A DNA stretch of 64,000 bases from the NCBI RefSeq assembly GCF_029784135.1, contig NC_073744.1, forward strand, positions 70,110,593 to 70,174,592. Direction: 5' to 3'. Position numbers and translations under genes: made by a program. Source of the stretch: Toxorhynchites rutilus septentrionalis (Eukaryota > Arthropoda > Insecta > Diptera > Culicidae). Shown one piece after another: positions 22,930 through 32,169 of the stretch. The first letter of the stretch is position 1; each line of letters begins with the position of its first letter. The notes beneath the pieces are model-generated. The model made no database searches, was not told the DNA's origin, and saw nothing but the letters and a program-made list of their open reading frames with translations.

Positions 22930-25080
22930 TATAAGTAAATAATGCTTATTACACACACCTTAACATGAACTGAATCTTCATTTGTTTGACGAAAACGATA
23001 AATATCAATTTAAATAAGAAGAGCAATAAACAATATTGAGTTTCCATTCAGTCGGAGTACCACTTCCCAACCATTTCGCTCAAATAGTTTGAAGGTGATT
23101 GACGACCCTATTGGGTAGAATTAACAAAATGATTTTTCGAACCTAGTTCGAGACAAAAAAAAATGATTTGTGAAATTTGCCATCGTTCCGAATCGGGACT
23201 GATTGGAATCAAACTTCGAAAACAAACTTGAAGTCGATCCAATCAACCTCTTTCTCCCGTAACGCTTCCAATACCGGATAAAGGCACAATTTAAAGTCTT
23301 ATCCGTCGAGTCGAGAGTTTCATCAGAATCAAATCATTCCGGCAAGCAAGATCTTCCGATTCGACCTCAAGCTCAATGCAGCGTCCTGTTCACTCGGATC
23401 ATAATCTCGTTCTGTTAGCTTCAGCCCTTCAAAATACATTATCTCTCTATCTGTGGCAAAAGTGTGTGTGTGTGTGTGTGTGTGTGGGAACTGTTTCTTC
23501 TTTTTCTGGTTCAATTTGCCAATTCCAACCCTTAGGATGGGAAGCATTTTTTTCGGCAATGTCCGGGCCACGAGCCAAGGGCTTCCTAATCCACAAAAGG
23601 CACAACTCAAACAAGGCCGACCGGAATGACGAAGGGATGACTCTCGATGAAATGAAAAACTGATTATGTGAGAAATGAAAGCTTTTTTGTCCTTCCTTCT
23701 GCGTATGTTCGGGACAAACTTTGTGCGCACTCCGGATTATGGTCTTTTGCTTGTATTTTTGGCCGTTGCTGTAGGTCAGAAATAATTTTAGCATTACTGC
23801 TGTCGGCTGTTTTCACAATGAGCACACGCAAAGTTTTGGTAGAGAAAAAAGGATACGGAAGAGCAGCGTACGCAAATGCACACAACGCCGCATGCTAAAA
23901 CAATCCCCTTAATCTCAATTAATCACAAGGGTTTGTTCCGGGGAGGATGCTTTTGCAACCGAAACGAAAACCCACAACGAGTCGATGTGTTTGATGGTCG
24001 AGGAGAGGGTTTTTTTCCCAACTGCACTCTGATTCATCATTTGAAGCCGCGTGAAAAAATTTGTCACTCTTACTTCATCTGGAAGAGTGGTCCTAATGGG
24101 GAGGCAGAGAAGGGACAATCATTAGTCAAATGACTAGGATATTATGCGATAGCCGGCATAGCGTATCAATTTAATTCGTTAGAACAATCAGCTATATTTG
24201 AGCGCCGAAAATTAATTCACGGGTTTTAAAATTTTTTTGGTTAAAGTTTTAGGAAATATATCGTCGTTAAAAAAATACACCTACTTTACATAATTTTGAA
24301 TATTCCATTGCGAATGTTCTTTTCCGTGACCTGCAGGCAACACAAAGACGAACGATATACCGCAGAGATGTTTAATTTAAACTGAATTGCCGCTGCCATC
24401 GATTTCGGAACTTTTGAAGCCGCTGTTCGGAACAAGCCAACAATCAGCCTCCAGCGACGGAAGGCAGAAAGCGAACCGTATCGTGGTCACGCTGAATTTA
24501 TGACATTGATCCACCTGCGAAATAAGGCACACAAAAAAAATGTCGCTGGTTGATGGAGGGAGAAACGTGAACACCGCCGGAAGGACAGATGAAATTGGAA
24601 GCAGAGGCAGAAATACGGTAGCCTAGCCTAGGAATGATAGCTCCCTGCTATTCGATCCGTACGCTCTCGGAACGGAATTACGGTTCCACGGTGCCGTCGT
24701 CGGCGGTCGTGATCAAATTTTCCACGCAGTTCCGGGGTGTGGATGTGGATGGATGCGCGTTTCCTTCTTTTTACCTTTGACGTAAATCCCCTCAAGCTTT
24801 CCACTCGTTTCCCACTGATTGGAAGGTGATTACTTGCTGTCGGTATATTGTGACTCCTTGTCTGAGAGAATCGCAAAATATGTCAATCATTTTTAGGTGT
24901 TTGATTCGCGGTGAACCCCAATTCCGATATAGAAACCACTCGAACGGAGTTTTTAGTCCAAGAGGGGAGAACAGTTGCGGTAACGATTTGGGAAATAATT
25001 TAAAGCGGATATTACTCGAAGCGTGTATTGGGACCGGGTGATGTGTCATTTTGTTGTTCAACGGAATTCGTTAGTCGATG
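22930..25080. other. Low-repeat island
   Basis: Apart from a GT microsatellite I recognise no element here. Many open frames of 65-130 codons exist on both strands, but none shows a known domain or believable exon borders. Base composition is more even than in the surrounding repeats, so this may be intron or intergenic DNA of a host gene. Confidence 0.4.
23462..23487. repeat. (GT)n microsatellite
   Basis: About 13 uninterrupted GT units. Confidence 0.95.
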
Positions 25081-25098
25081 TTATTGAACATATCAAAA

Positions 25099-25253
25099 GT
25101 GGAGGCGATCTGGCGTAGTGGTAACATCCATGCCTCTCACGCTAAAGGTCACGAGTTCAACCCTCACTCCCGACATTCTTCCAAAAAATGGAAGTAAAAA
25201 GTGACGAACCAGCCAAATGAGTTGAAAGTCACTATAATACAGATAAAGAAGAA
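25099..25253 (+). mobile_element. tRNA-derived SINE with 13-bp target duplication
   Basis: The 5' part contains an A box TGGCGTAGTGG at 25111-25121 and a B-box-like GAGTTCAACCC at 25153-25163, the internal pol III promoter. The body runs to an A-rich, GAAGAA-containing tail. The insert is flanked by an exact direct repeat GAACATATCAAAA (25086-25098 and 25254-25266), showing insertion by target-primed reverse transcription. A second copy lies at 48450-48592. Its head resembles a tRNA but is not a tRNA gene. Confidence 0.9.
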
Positions 25254-25439
25254 GAACATATCAAAACACATACATCCTCATTTTCAACCGAAAATGTCGA
25301 ACAAACCTTCATTAGTGGAATAATTTTATTTTGAAATGAATTTTATTCTGAATGAAAATAGAAATGACATACGGAAAAGACGTTTCTACATTAATATCTA
25401 TTTTGAAGCAGGAAAAAGCAAGTGCGTAAGTATACTATT

Positions 25440-27790
25440 CGATAACTGTCCAATAGAGTGCCAATGGATGTATGGGAAAAAATGACCATCGAATTTTCAA
25501 AGCGAACTTGATTAAAAATGTTGATTCCCACGAAAAACTACCATATTCAAAATATCAGCTCAATCGGACTCAATCGGTTTTACTCGGCTGCGGATCTGGA
25601 CATCAATTACCGGCAGGCGCACTGTTGGATTCCGGTTCTGAAAGCAATTTTGTTTTCGAACGGTTGTGTCAAATTTTATGAACAACACGAGAACGGGTAC
25701 AAATTACGGTACAAGGAATCGGACAATCAGATTCAAGGGTTCGGCATAACAGTTAAGCTACAATAAGGTCACGAGTTACTGGATTCGCACGATGTATGTA
25801 GTTTCCGGTACTCTCAAAGGTCACAGTAAATAACCTACCAACCTCAGTTGATACACTGCGTTTCACAACTATAGAATCACCCCATTTTTCTGAGTTTACA
25901 AAGATATATAAAAAGTCGGTTGAATCGAAGTATGTAGTGTAGAATACAATAACTATCTTCATTTAAAAGACTGGCCATTTGAACTTTATTGTTGTGTTCA
26001 GGCGCGAAACATCCAAAAAACAAAAATTCCAGTGTTTCATGACTATAGAACCAGATGGAAAAACTCTCACTCCTTTACAAAATTAACGTCAATTTCACAT
26101 GGATTACGATTAGTTTCTAATTTATAGGTCATCTTTAGTTCTCAGTCAGTTCAAATAACACATTCGGGATGGTTTTGACCAAGCCGCGCCATGTTATAGT
26201 GTGTATCTTGGTCCACGCAGAGGATACTGCTCGTTTAAGCTCTTCAAATCACTCATACTGCTTGTAAGTTGCATCTACTATTCGTACGATTTCTCCCCGT
26301 AAGTTCTTGATAGGGTTTTGATATGGTAAACAAACTGACCATTCCATAATCTGAAGCCCTCATTCATCAAACCATGCCATGATTTTCCGGATCTTATGAA
26401 TTGATGCCAAATTACCAAATTATCACATTGTTTTTGTTGTTAAAACAGCAGTAAATGATTCTGAAATACTTTTTTGCACTTCTGACTGTTCATTCGTGTT
26501 GATGGTAAGCTACCTAAACCAGGCGTTTTTAGCAAAAATTCTCCCCAAACCATAAAAATCTCATCTTCGAAGCTGCGGGTCAAAAACTAATGTGGAAGCT
26601 AATGCCAAGGGTTTCACTATTTCAGGAGTACTTCACTGATAAAAAGAAAGTCCAACTTGAATAGAATTTCTTCATACTGGAAGGACTTACGGAACGTGTA
26701 ATGTAATTTTTCAACTCGTAACAGTGCAGGCGGCAGTTTGTTGGTTTGAGAAAAATATTTTCAATACGACCTGGTTCAAATAGCTGTTCGTCAACACCAA
26801 TGTACAGTCAGAAGTGCAATGAAGTACTTCAGAATCATTTACTGCTGTTTTTGCATTAAAAACACCGTGATAACATCCGGAAAGTCAAGGCATGGTTTAT
26901 TGAACAGGGACTCCAGATTCTGGACTGGTCAACTTGTTTACCAGATCAAAATTCTATCAAGAACTTATGAGAAGTGATCCTACGAATAGTAGATGCAACT
27001 TACAAGTATGAGTGATTTGAAGAGCTTAAACGAGTAGTGACCGCTGCGTAGAACGAGATACACAGTACAACATGGCGCAGCTTGGTCAACACCATCCCGA
27101 ATGTGTTATTTGAACTGACTGAGAACTTAACATGACCTATGAATTAGAAACTATTCGTAATCCATGTGAAATTGACGTTAATTTTGTAAAGGAGTGAGAG
27201 TTTTTCCATCTGGTTCTATATTTATGAAACACTGGAATTTTTGTTTTTTGGATGTTTCGCGCCTGAACACAACAATAAAGTTCCAATGGCCAATCTTTTA
27301 AATGAAGATAGTTATTGTATTCTACGCTATATACTTCGGTTCAACCGACTTCTTATATATCTTTGTAAACTCAGAAAAATGGAGTGGTTCAATAGTTGTG
27401 AAATGCAGTGTATCACTGGATGGTTCTTCCCAAACCAAACTCGCCTTGACAGATCCTACATTCTCCTTGTCTAATAGAGTGGACATAATATTGGGTATCG
27501 AAGCATTTTTCGATAATTTCAACGCGAACAGAGGGTTGATGTTAGGAGAAGGCTTACTCGTATTAATAGTTTCGATCTTCGGTTGGGTGGTTTGTGGCGG
27601 TCCTTCAGTACCGAACCCAACAGTGAAAATTGATTGTCATTTGATTATTTTTGGTAATTTGGATGAATTGGTCACGAGATTATAGAATTATGAAGATGTT
27701 GGGAATAACGAAAATAATTTCTCGCGAATTGAGGAATATTTCACACGAACGGTGAGCCGATTAGATATCGTTTCGTTACCTTAAAAGAAA
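25440..27790 (+). pseudogene. BEL/Pao retrotransposon pol fragment, split by a Tc1
   Basis: The left part (25440-25851) encodes a retroviral-type aspartic protease region: ALLDSGSESNF holds the catalytic D-S-G, followed by frameshifted sequence reading SRVTGFAR and VTVNNLPTSVD. After the Tc1 insertion (25854-27410) the same protein resumes at 27413 with LDGSSQTKLALTDPTF and NRVDIILGIEAFFD, then IFGWVVCGG, the usual order in BEL/Pao pol. Several stops and frameshifts disrupt both parts. No LTRs or integrase were found, so this is an internal piece of a dead element. Confidence 0.75.
25854..27410. mobile_element. Palindromic Tc1-like element
   Basis: The ends CACTGCGTTTCACAACTAT and CACTGCATTTCACAACTAT are inverted and flanked by TA (25852-25853, 27411-27412). 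The inverted symmetry extends about 690 bp inward on each side (to about 26545 and from about 26745), far past a normal terminal repeat. Both arms therefore contain the 3' half of a transposase gene. The plus-strand arm reads VKAWFIEQGLQILDW..PDQNSIKNL..RIVDATYK, and the minus-strand arm reads QNPIKNL.GEIVRIVDATYK. The first part of the gene (DNA-binding domain, first catalytic Asp) is absent from both. Each arm has stops, so neither is functional. Confidence 0.82.
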
Positions 27791-27829
27791 GATAAACTTT
27801 CGCAATTGGGTGAATAACAAAAAAAATCT

Positions 27830-28177
27830 ATGCTTTATCCAGACGCTCTTATGTCATTATTTTTATCTGGGTCCCTTCACATTGCTCCATTCCGGGTAAT
27901 GGCATTAGCAAAGGTAGGTGCAATTGAAGGCGATATTTATCAGCGTCAAATCGCCTTCAATGAATTTTATTCTTTAGTTCGTAAAAATACCATCGCTAAC
28001 TGGCAACACAAGTGGAACGAAGATGAATTGGGCCGGTGGTTCGACTCGATTATCCCTAAGGTTAGCCTCAAACCATGGTTCAAAAGTCTGGACTTGAGTC
28101 GGTACTTTATTCGGACCTTCTCCCGACTCATGTCCAATCACTGTTCTTTAGATGCGCTACTTTTTCGTTTCAAATGA
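27830..28177 (+). pseudogene. LOA/I-type LINE fragment
   Basis: About 115 codons of a LINE polyprotein between RNase H and the C-terminal Cys/His motif. Recognisable stretches are SLHIAPFRVMALAKVG, RQIAFNEFYSLVR and WNEDELGRW, ending with SNHCSLDALLFRFK at the stop. The last 17 residues overlap the start of the opposite-strand fragment at 17719-17444. Both ends are truncated. Confidence 0.65.
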
Positions 28178-28479
28178 ACAGTTCTGCGAGTTCTGTTCAT
28201 TTTATTATAAATTTTCTAGTACTTCTACCAAAAGTCTTCATTATTATATCAGATTATTTTCAGACACAATTCTCGAAGTATTTCAAGCACTTGCAAATAA
28301 TATGTTTCGCCCTTACATGGAATAAATGTTTGATACAGAAAATGTAATAGAATAAAGACTGTCCTAAACCGGAAAATTCCTTTCTCGAGTTTTGCTATTA
28401 CCAACACATCCGGTGATCCATTTTTTTTATATGGATAGAAGAAGATACAGGAGTGCGTTTTATCACATTAAAATCCATT

Positions 28480-28978
28480 TCCACTTTCGAACAAAAATCA
28501 ATCGAGCTATGCATAAATTTGTGTATCATTCATATGGCAGCCCCCCTTAAGGAGGGGAGAAGAGTGTCTAATAACCGTAGAAACATTTATTGCACCATTA
28601 AACCTTCACAAGCCAAATTTGGCCCCGTTTGCTTGATTAGTGCTCGAGTTATGCAGAAATTTGTGTTTCATTTGTATGTCTTCTTCTTCTTCAATGGCAC
28701 TAACGTTCCTATAGGAACTTCGCCGTCTCAACGTAGTACTACTTGCGTCATTTTTATTAGTACTTAGTTGAGATTTCTATGCCAAATAACACGCCTTGAA
28801 TGCATTCTGAGTGGCAAGCTCTAGAGTACGCGTGATCACAGTGCAAGTCGGAGGAAATTTCTTTGGCGAAAAATTCCCCCGACCAGAACGGGAATCGAAC
28901 CCGAACACCCGGCATGTTAGTTATGACGCTAACCACTCGGCCACGGGAGCATTTGTATGGCAGACCCGAAAAAAACGC
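28480..28978 (+). repeat. Tandem-type dispersed repeat hosting Feilai
   Basis: Boxes TCGAGCTATGCATAAATTTG with CATATGGCAGCCCCCC (about 28500-28545) recur as TCGAGTTATGCAGAAATTTG with CATTTGTATGGCAGACCC (28644-28967 after removing the Feilai insert). The two units are about 145 bp apart. No coding content. Confidence 0.6.
28679..28949 (-). mobile_element. Feilai: Feilai-type tRNA-derived SINE
   Basis: Read on the minus strand from 28949, the head contains A box TGGCCGAGTGG and B box GGTTCGATTCC, the split pol III promoter. The body then passes CCTCCGACTTGCACTGTG and a GAGACGGCGAAGTTCC box and ends in GAAGAAGAAGA. The sequence matches my memory of Feilai, a SINE described from Aedes aegypti. 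An exact direct repeat CATTTGTATG (28669-28678, 28950-28959) marks the target duplication, so the insert is complete. Confidence 0.88.
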
Positions 28979-28984
28979 TTCTCT

Positions 28985-29160
28985 GATTTGTGGTATGTAA
29001 TCAATAATTACGAGAATAAAATTCAGATTTTTTGTAAGTGTAACATTTTTTTCTCGAAGAAGACTAGCTGATTGGATTTAATTTGATATATGTCGATTAT
29101 CTGAATCTGTCTAATAGTTTGAAAGTTCAGAAATTTCGAAGAACGTGAGTTTTGGGAAGA
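28985..29160 (+). repeat. Dispersed repeat R1, copy 3 (partial)
   Basis: Shares ATCAATAATTACGAGAATAA and the TTTAATTTGATAT / ATCTGAATC / AGTTTGAAAGTTCAGAA order with the copies at 1085 and 12299. The left part is cut away. Confidence 0.55.
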
Positions 29161-29426
29161 AGGGGAAAATAAAATAAGTAAAAAAAAACTTTCTAAGTTA
29201 AACGGGTTCATTGTGATTAAACACAATGATATTTCGTATTAGGTTGGGGAAAAAGTTATCCATTACTTTCTGGTTGGCTGGCTTTTGTAATCAATATCTT
29301 GCGTAATATCGAACATACAAATTCAAGTTGGGGCTCGAATTTCGAATTTCGAATTTCACACTAAACAAATCTTTTGTTGTTTTGTGTTTGCTCCATTCAG
29401 TTGTGAGTTATAGGGTGTTAACAATG

Positions 29427-30596
29427 CACAATGGTCCAGGAAATGCATTTAAGGGGAAATTAGCATTTAGGGCTCGACAGTTATTCTCTAGACAAAAACT
29501 GTCTTGGACAAAATTGTTACTCATGATAGAGTGCTCGCTTCTATGTTGTCAAAAATAGGGTGACCAAAATTGTCGATGAAATAAAAAATCTAACTTTTGT
29601 ATCTTTATAGATAGAGATAAATATAGTTCGCATGGTGCAGCTCCAATTATTTGAGACATCTTTGTAAAAAAAAGTTTTTCTCTATCTCTTGAAATAGCCG
29701 ATATAGCGCCTTTTTTCTAAGTTACGTTAGGGTCACCACGAAAAAAAAACTGTTTCTTGCTCTAACTTTCATGTTTCAAATTTTACATGCAAACTGTCTT
29801 TGAAAGACTTTTAGGGCTTTCTAATTTTCCGATGCAGAACTTGTCAATATCTCAACTGTACTCAAAGTTATTGATATTTCTTCCTAAAAAAACATGCTCT
29901 TTTCATTTGTTTGTCATTCTTTCAGGGGCAAACGCAAACAAAGTTTATTGGCGGCATTTGAAAGAGCATATTTCACTCTACATGATGGGTTATTTTCAAA
30001 ACTATGTTATTTTTTGTGTTTGAGTAAATTAAAATTGAAATCATGAGTTTTTAGGTAAAAAAAAACATCAATAACTTTGAGTAGGATTAAGATATAGTTC
30101 TGCATCGCAAAATGTTGCTATCGATAAGCTCTAAAAGTCGTACGAAGACAGTTTTGATGTACAATTTAAAATATAAAAGTTAAAGCAGAAAAAACACGTT
30201 TTTCCATGGTCACCCTAATGCAACTTAGAAAAAAGCGTTAAATCGATTATTTTAAAAGATAGAAAAAAAACTTTATTCTACAATGTTGTTCAAAATAACT
30301 GAGGCTACATCATTGTTGAACTATGTTTATCTCTATCTATAAAGATAAGAAAGTTAAATTTTTCATTTCATCGACAATTTTGGTCGCCCTATTTTTGATA
30401 ACATAAATATGAGTGTTCTATCATATGTAACAACTTTGTCTAAGACAGTTTTTGTCTAAATAATAAATATCTCCCACAAAGTTTTTTTTAGCGCCTTCTA
30501 TCTGAGTTGCATTAGGGTAACTATGAAAAAACGGGTTTTTTTACTCTAATTTTTTTTTTAAATTCTACATCAAAGTGGTCTTCCTGGACCATTGTG
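29427..30596. mobile_element. Fold-back element, copy 3, complete
   Basis: A 1170-bp element with inverted ends CACAATGGTCCAGGAA and TTCCTGGACCATTGTG, flanked by an exact 5-bp repeat CAATG (29422-29426, 30597-30601). Two arms of roughly 500-580 bp are imperfect reverse complements. For example GGGTGACCAAAATTGTCGAT at 29560-29579 returns as ATCGACAATTTTGGTCGCCC at 30370-30389. No open frame of note. It interrupted the mariner just at that gene's start codon. Confidence 0.85.
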
Positions 30597-30598
30597 CA

Positions 30599-31200
30599 AT
30601 GGAGGTCAACAAAGAGAAAATTTCGGTGCGTTTCACACTTTTTATTTTATAATTGCGAAAATACAAGCCAGGTCGCCGAAATGGTGATTGATTTTTTTGG
30701 TGCCGATACTGCAACAGTAAAATCCGTGCAATTTAATTTATTTTCAAAATTTTTTTGATTGTTTTTTAAATTAAAAAAAAAAATTATTTTTTAAAGTGAA
30801 ATACACTAAATTACGATCTCTACTGTCAACTAATGGACCGTTTGAATTTAGCGGTTGACCAGAAACGTACAGAATTGGTCAATAGAAGAGGTGTTGTGTT
30901 CCATCAGGACAAAGCAAGGCCACACAGTTCCGAGAGCTTGATTGGGATGTTTTAATGCGTCCACCATATAGTACCTGGGGCCAAACGATTATCACCTTTG
31001 TCTAGCATTTGAAAATTTCCAGAGTGATAAGAAATTGGGATTAAGAGAAGATTGTAAAAATCTATTGCTATGGTTTTCTTGCTAATAAGGATCAAGACCT
31101 CTATGATACAAACATTGAGAAGCTACCTTTAGCATGACAACAAATTTTCCTACAAAACGGTGTATATTTGACCCAATTTGGACAATCCGAAGCATATTAA
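30599..31200 (+). pseudogene. Mariner transposase remnant
   Basis: The ATG lies within the 5-bp duplication at the fold-back border. The start reads MEVNKEKIS and quickly shifts frame; a later stretch reads FFGADTATVKS. Most of the central gene is replaced by AT-rich sequence (30740-30830). The C-terminal half begins at MDRLNLAV near 30833, passes VVFHQDKARPH (second catalytic Asp) and then breaks into several frames. It ends around YLTQFGQSEAY at 31200. Multiple stops make it non-functional. Confidence 0.75.
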
Positions 31201-32063
31201 AAAAAGTTTTGAATTTTACCCAAAATTAATAGATTATTCTTTCTCCAACCTAATATAGTGTACAAAATACTAAAAAAATAATTAGGCAAGTAGCAGTTAG
31301 CAGTTATCTCATCTTTCCTTTCATTAATATATGTAATCGTCCGGGAAAAAATGGGGCCTAGGGTAAATTTTTCGATTTTGAGATTTTATCCAACACGAAA
31401 CCTTGAAAACAGATGTTTTCGTAGTGTAAACTTTAAACGCGTTTTTCTCGGAAGCTTGTTTTTTTACCCTAAGCCCCCTTTCTTTCCGGACATATGACTT
31501 TGATGAGACTAAAATAAAATTTGCACGTCGGATTATGGAAGCGAAAAATAAGAATTCCGAAAATTTAAGCTTAGTTTCAATGTAATTTTTTGTGACTTAT
31601 TTTTCTCTTACTTCTTTCTTCAGTAGTGGCTTTCTGGCCATCAAGACGGCGCTGGGTTTCTCTGATTTCATCTCTTTTCAACAAACAATGTGTACATCCG
31701 AAAGAACATTGAAAGCATCGATAACACCATTACAGTAAATAACGGAAATAACTCACATCAGAACGTGTAGCGGAATAGTACACGCTATGTACACAATTTC
31801 CAACAGAGCTACATACATGTACACACACATACAAACGTTGCATTTCCTCCGAATAAATTCGCATAACTTTCAGCTTCTCGGAGGGAAATGTTGGAATTGT
31901 TTACGAAATAATTTCTTGGTGTTTGCTCATCTAGAGCACCCTTTTCCTTTGTTTTCGAAATAGGAGAGGAAATCGTCCATCCGGAAGTAAAGAACGCATG
32001 CCAGCGGAATGAGCGTTTCGGTTGGATGACGGTCCACTACCGCACACAAAGACCACAATTGTG

Positions 32064-32085
32064 CGCACACACACACACACACACA
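32064..32085. repeat. (AC)n microsatellite
   Basis: About 11 AC units. Confidence 0.95.
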
Positions 32086-32134
32086 ATGGCGGTGATATGT
32101 ACGCGTTAGCAAACTCACCAAAGGCTCCAAGCCC

Positions 32135-32169
32135 GATGACAACGATGACGACAACGACGACGACGACGA
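32135..32169. repeat. GAC-type trinucleotide repeat
   Basis: Imperfect GAC/AAC triplets. Read on the minus strand in one frame it gives a valine run, in another a serine run, so open frames across it are not evidence of coding. Confidence 0.9.

Larger units (their letters stand above)
29239..31253 (+). mobile_element. Irritans-type mariner, split by a fold-back element
   Basis: The ends TTAGGTTGGGGAAAAAGTTA and TTAGGTTGGAGAAAGAATAA are inverted, with TA on both sides (29237-29238, 31254-31255). Without the 1.17-kb insert at 29427-30596 and one duplicated CAATG the element is about 840 bp, so part of the gene is also deleted. Irritans affinity is inferred from the ends and the start of the protein. 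Confidence 0.85.
29163..31330 (+). repeat. Dispersed repeat R2, split by a mariner
   Basis: The left half (29163-29236) has AAGTAAAAAAAAACTTTC and TTCATTGTGATTAAACACAA. The right half (31256-31330) has GTACAAAATACTAAAAAAAT and GGCAAGTAGCAGTTAGCAGT. At 36525-36655 the same two halves are adjacent, which is effectively the empty site. Confidence 0.75.

Noticed and set aside
17444..28177. The two LOA-type LINE pieces as halves of one copy split by an inversion
   Set aside because: Their overlap of about 17 residues differs at several bases, so they are separate, independently truncated copies.
28679..28949. A tRNA gene on the minus strand
   Set aside because: A and B boxes are present but they head a SINE body with a target duplication, so this is a retrotransposon and not a tRNA gene.
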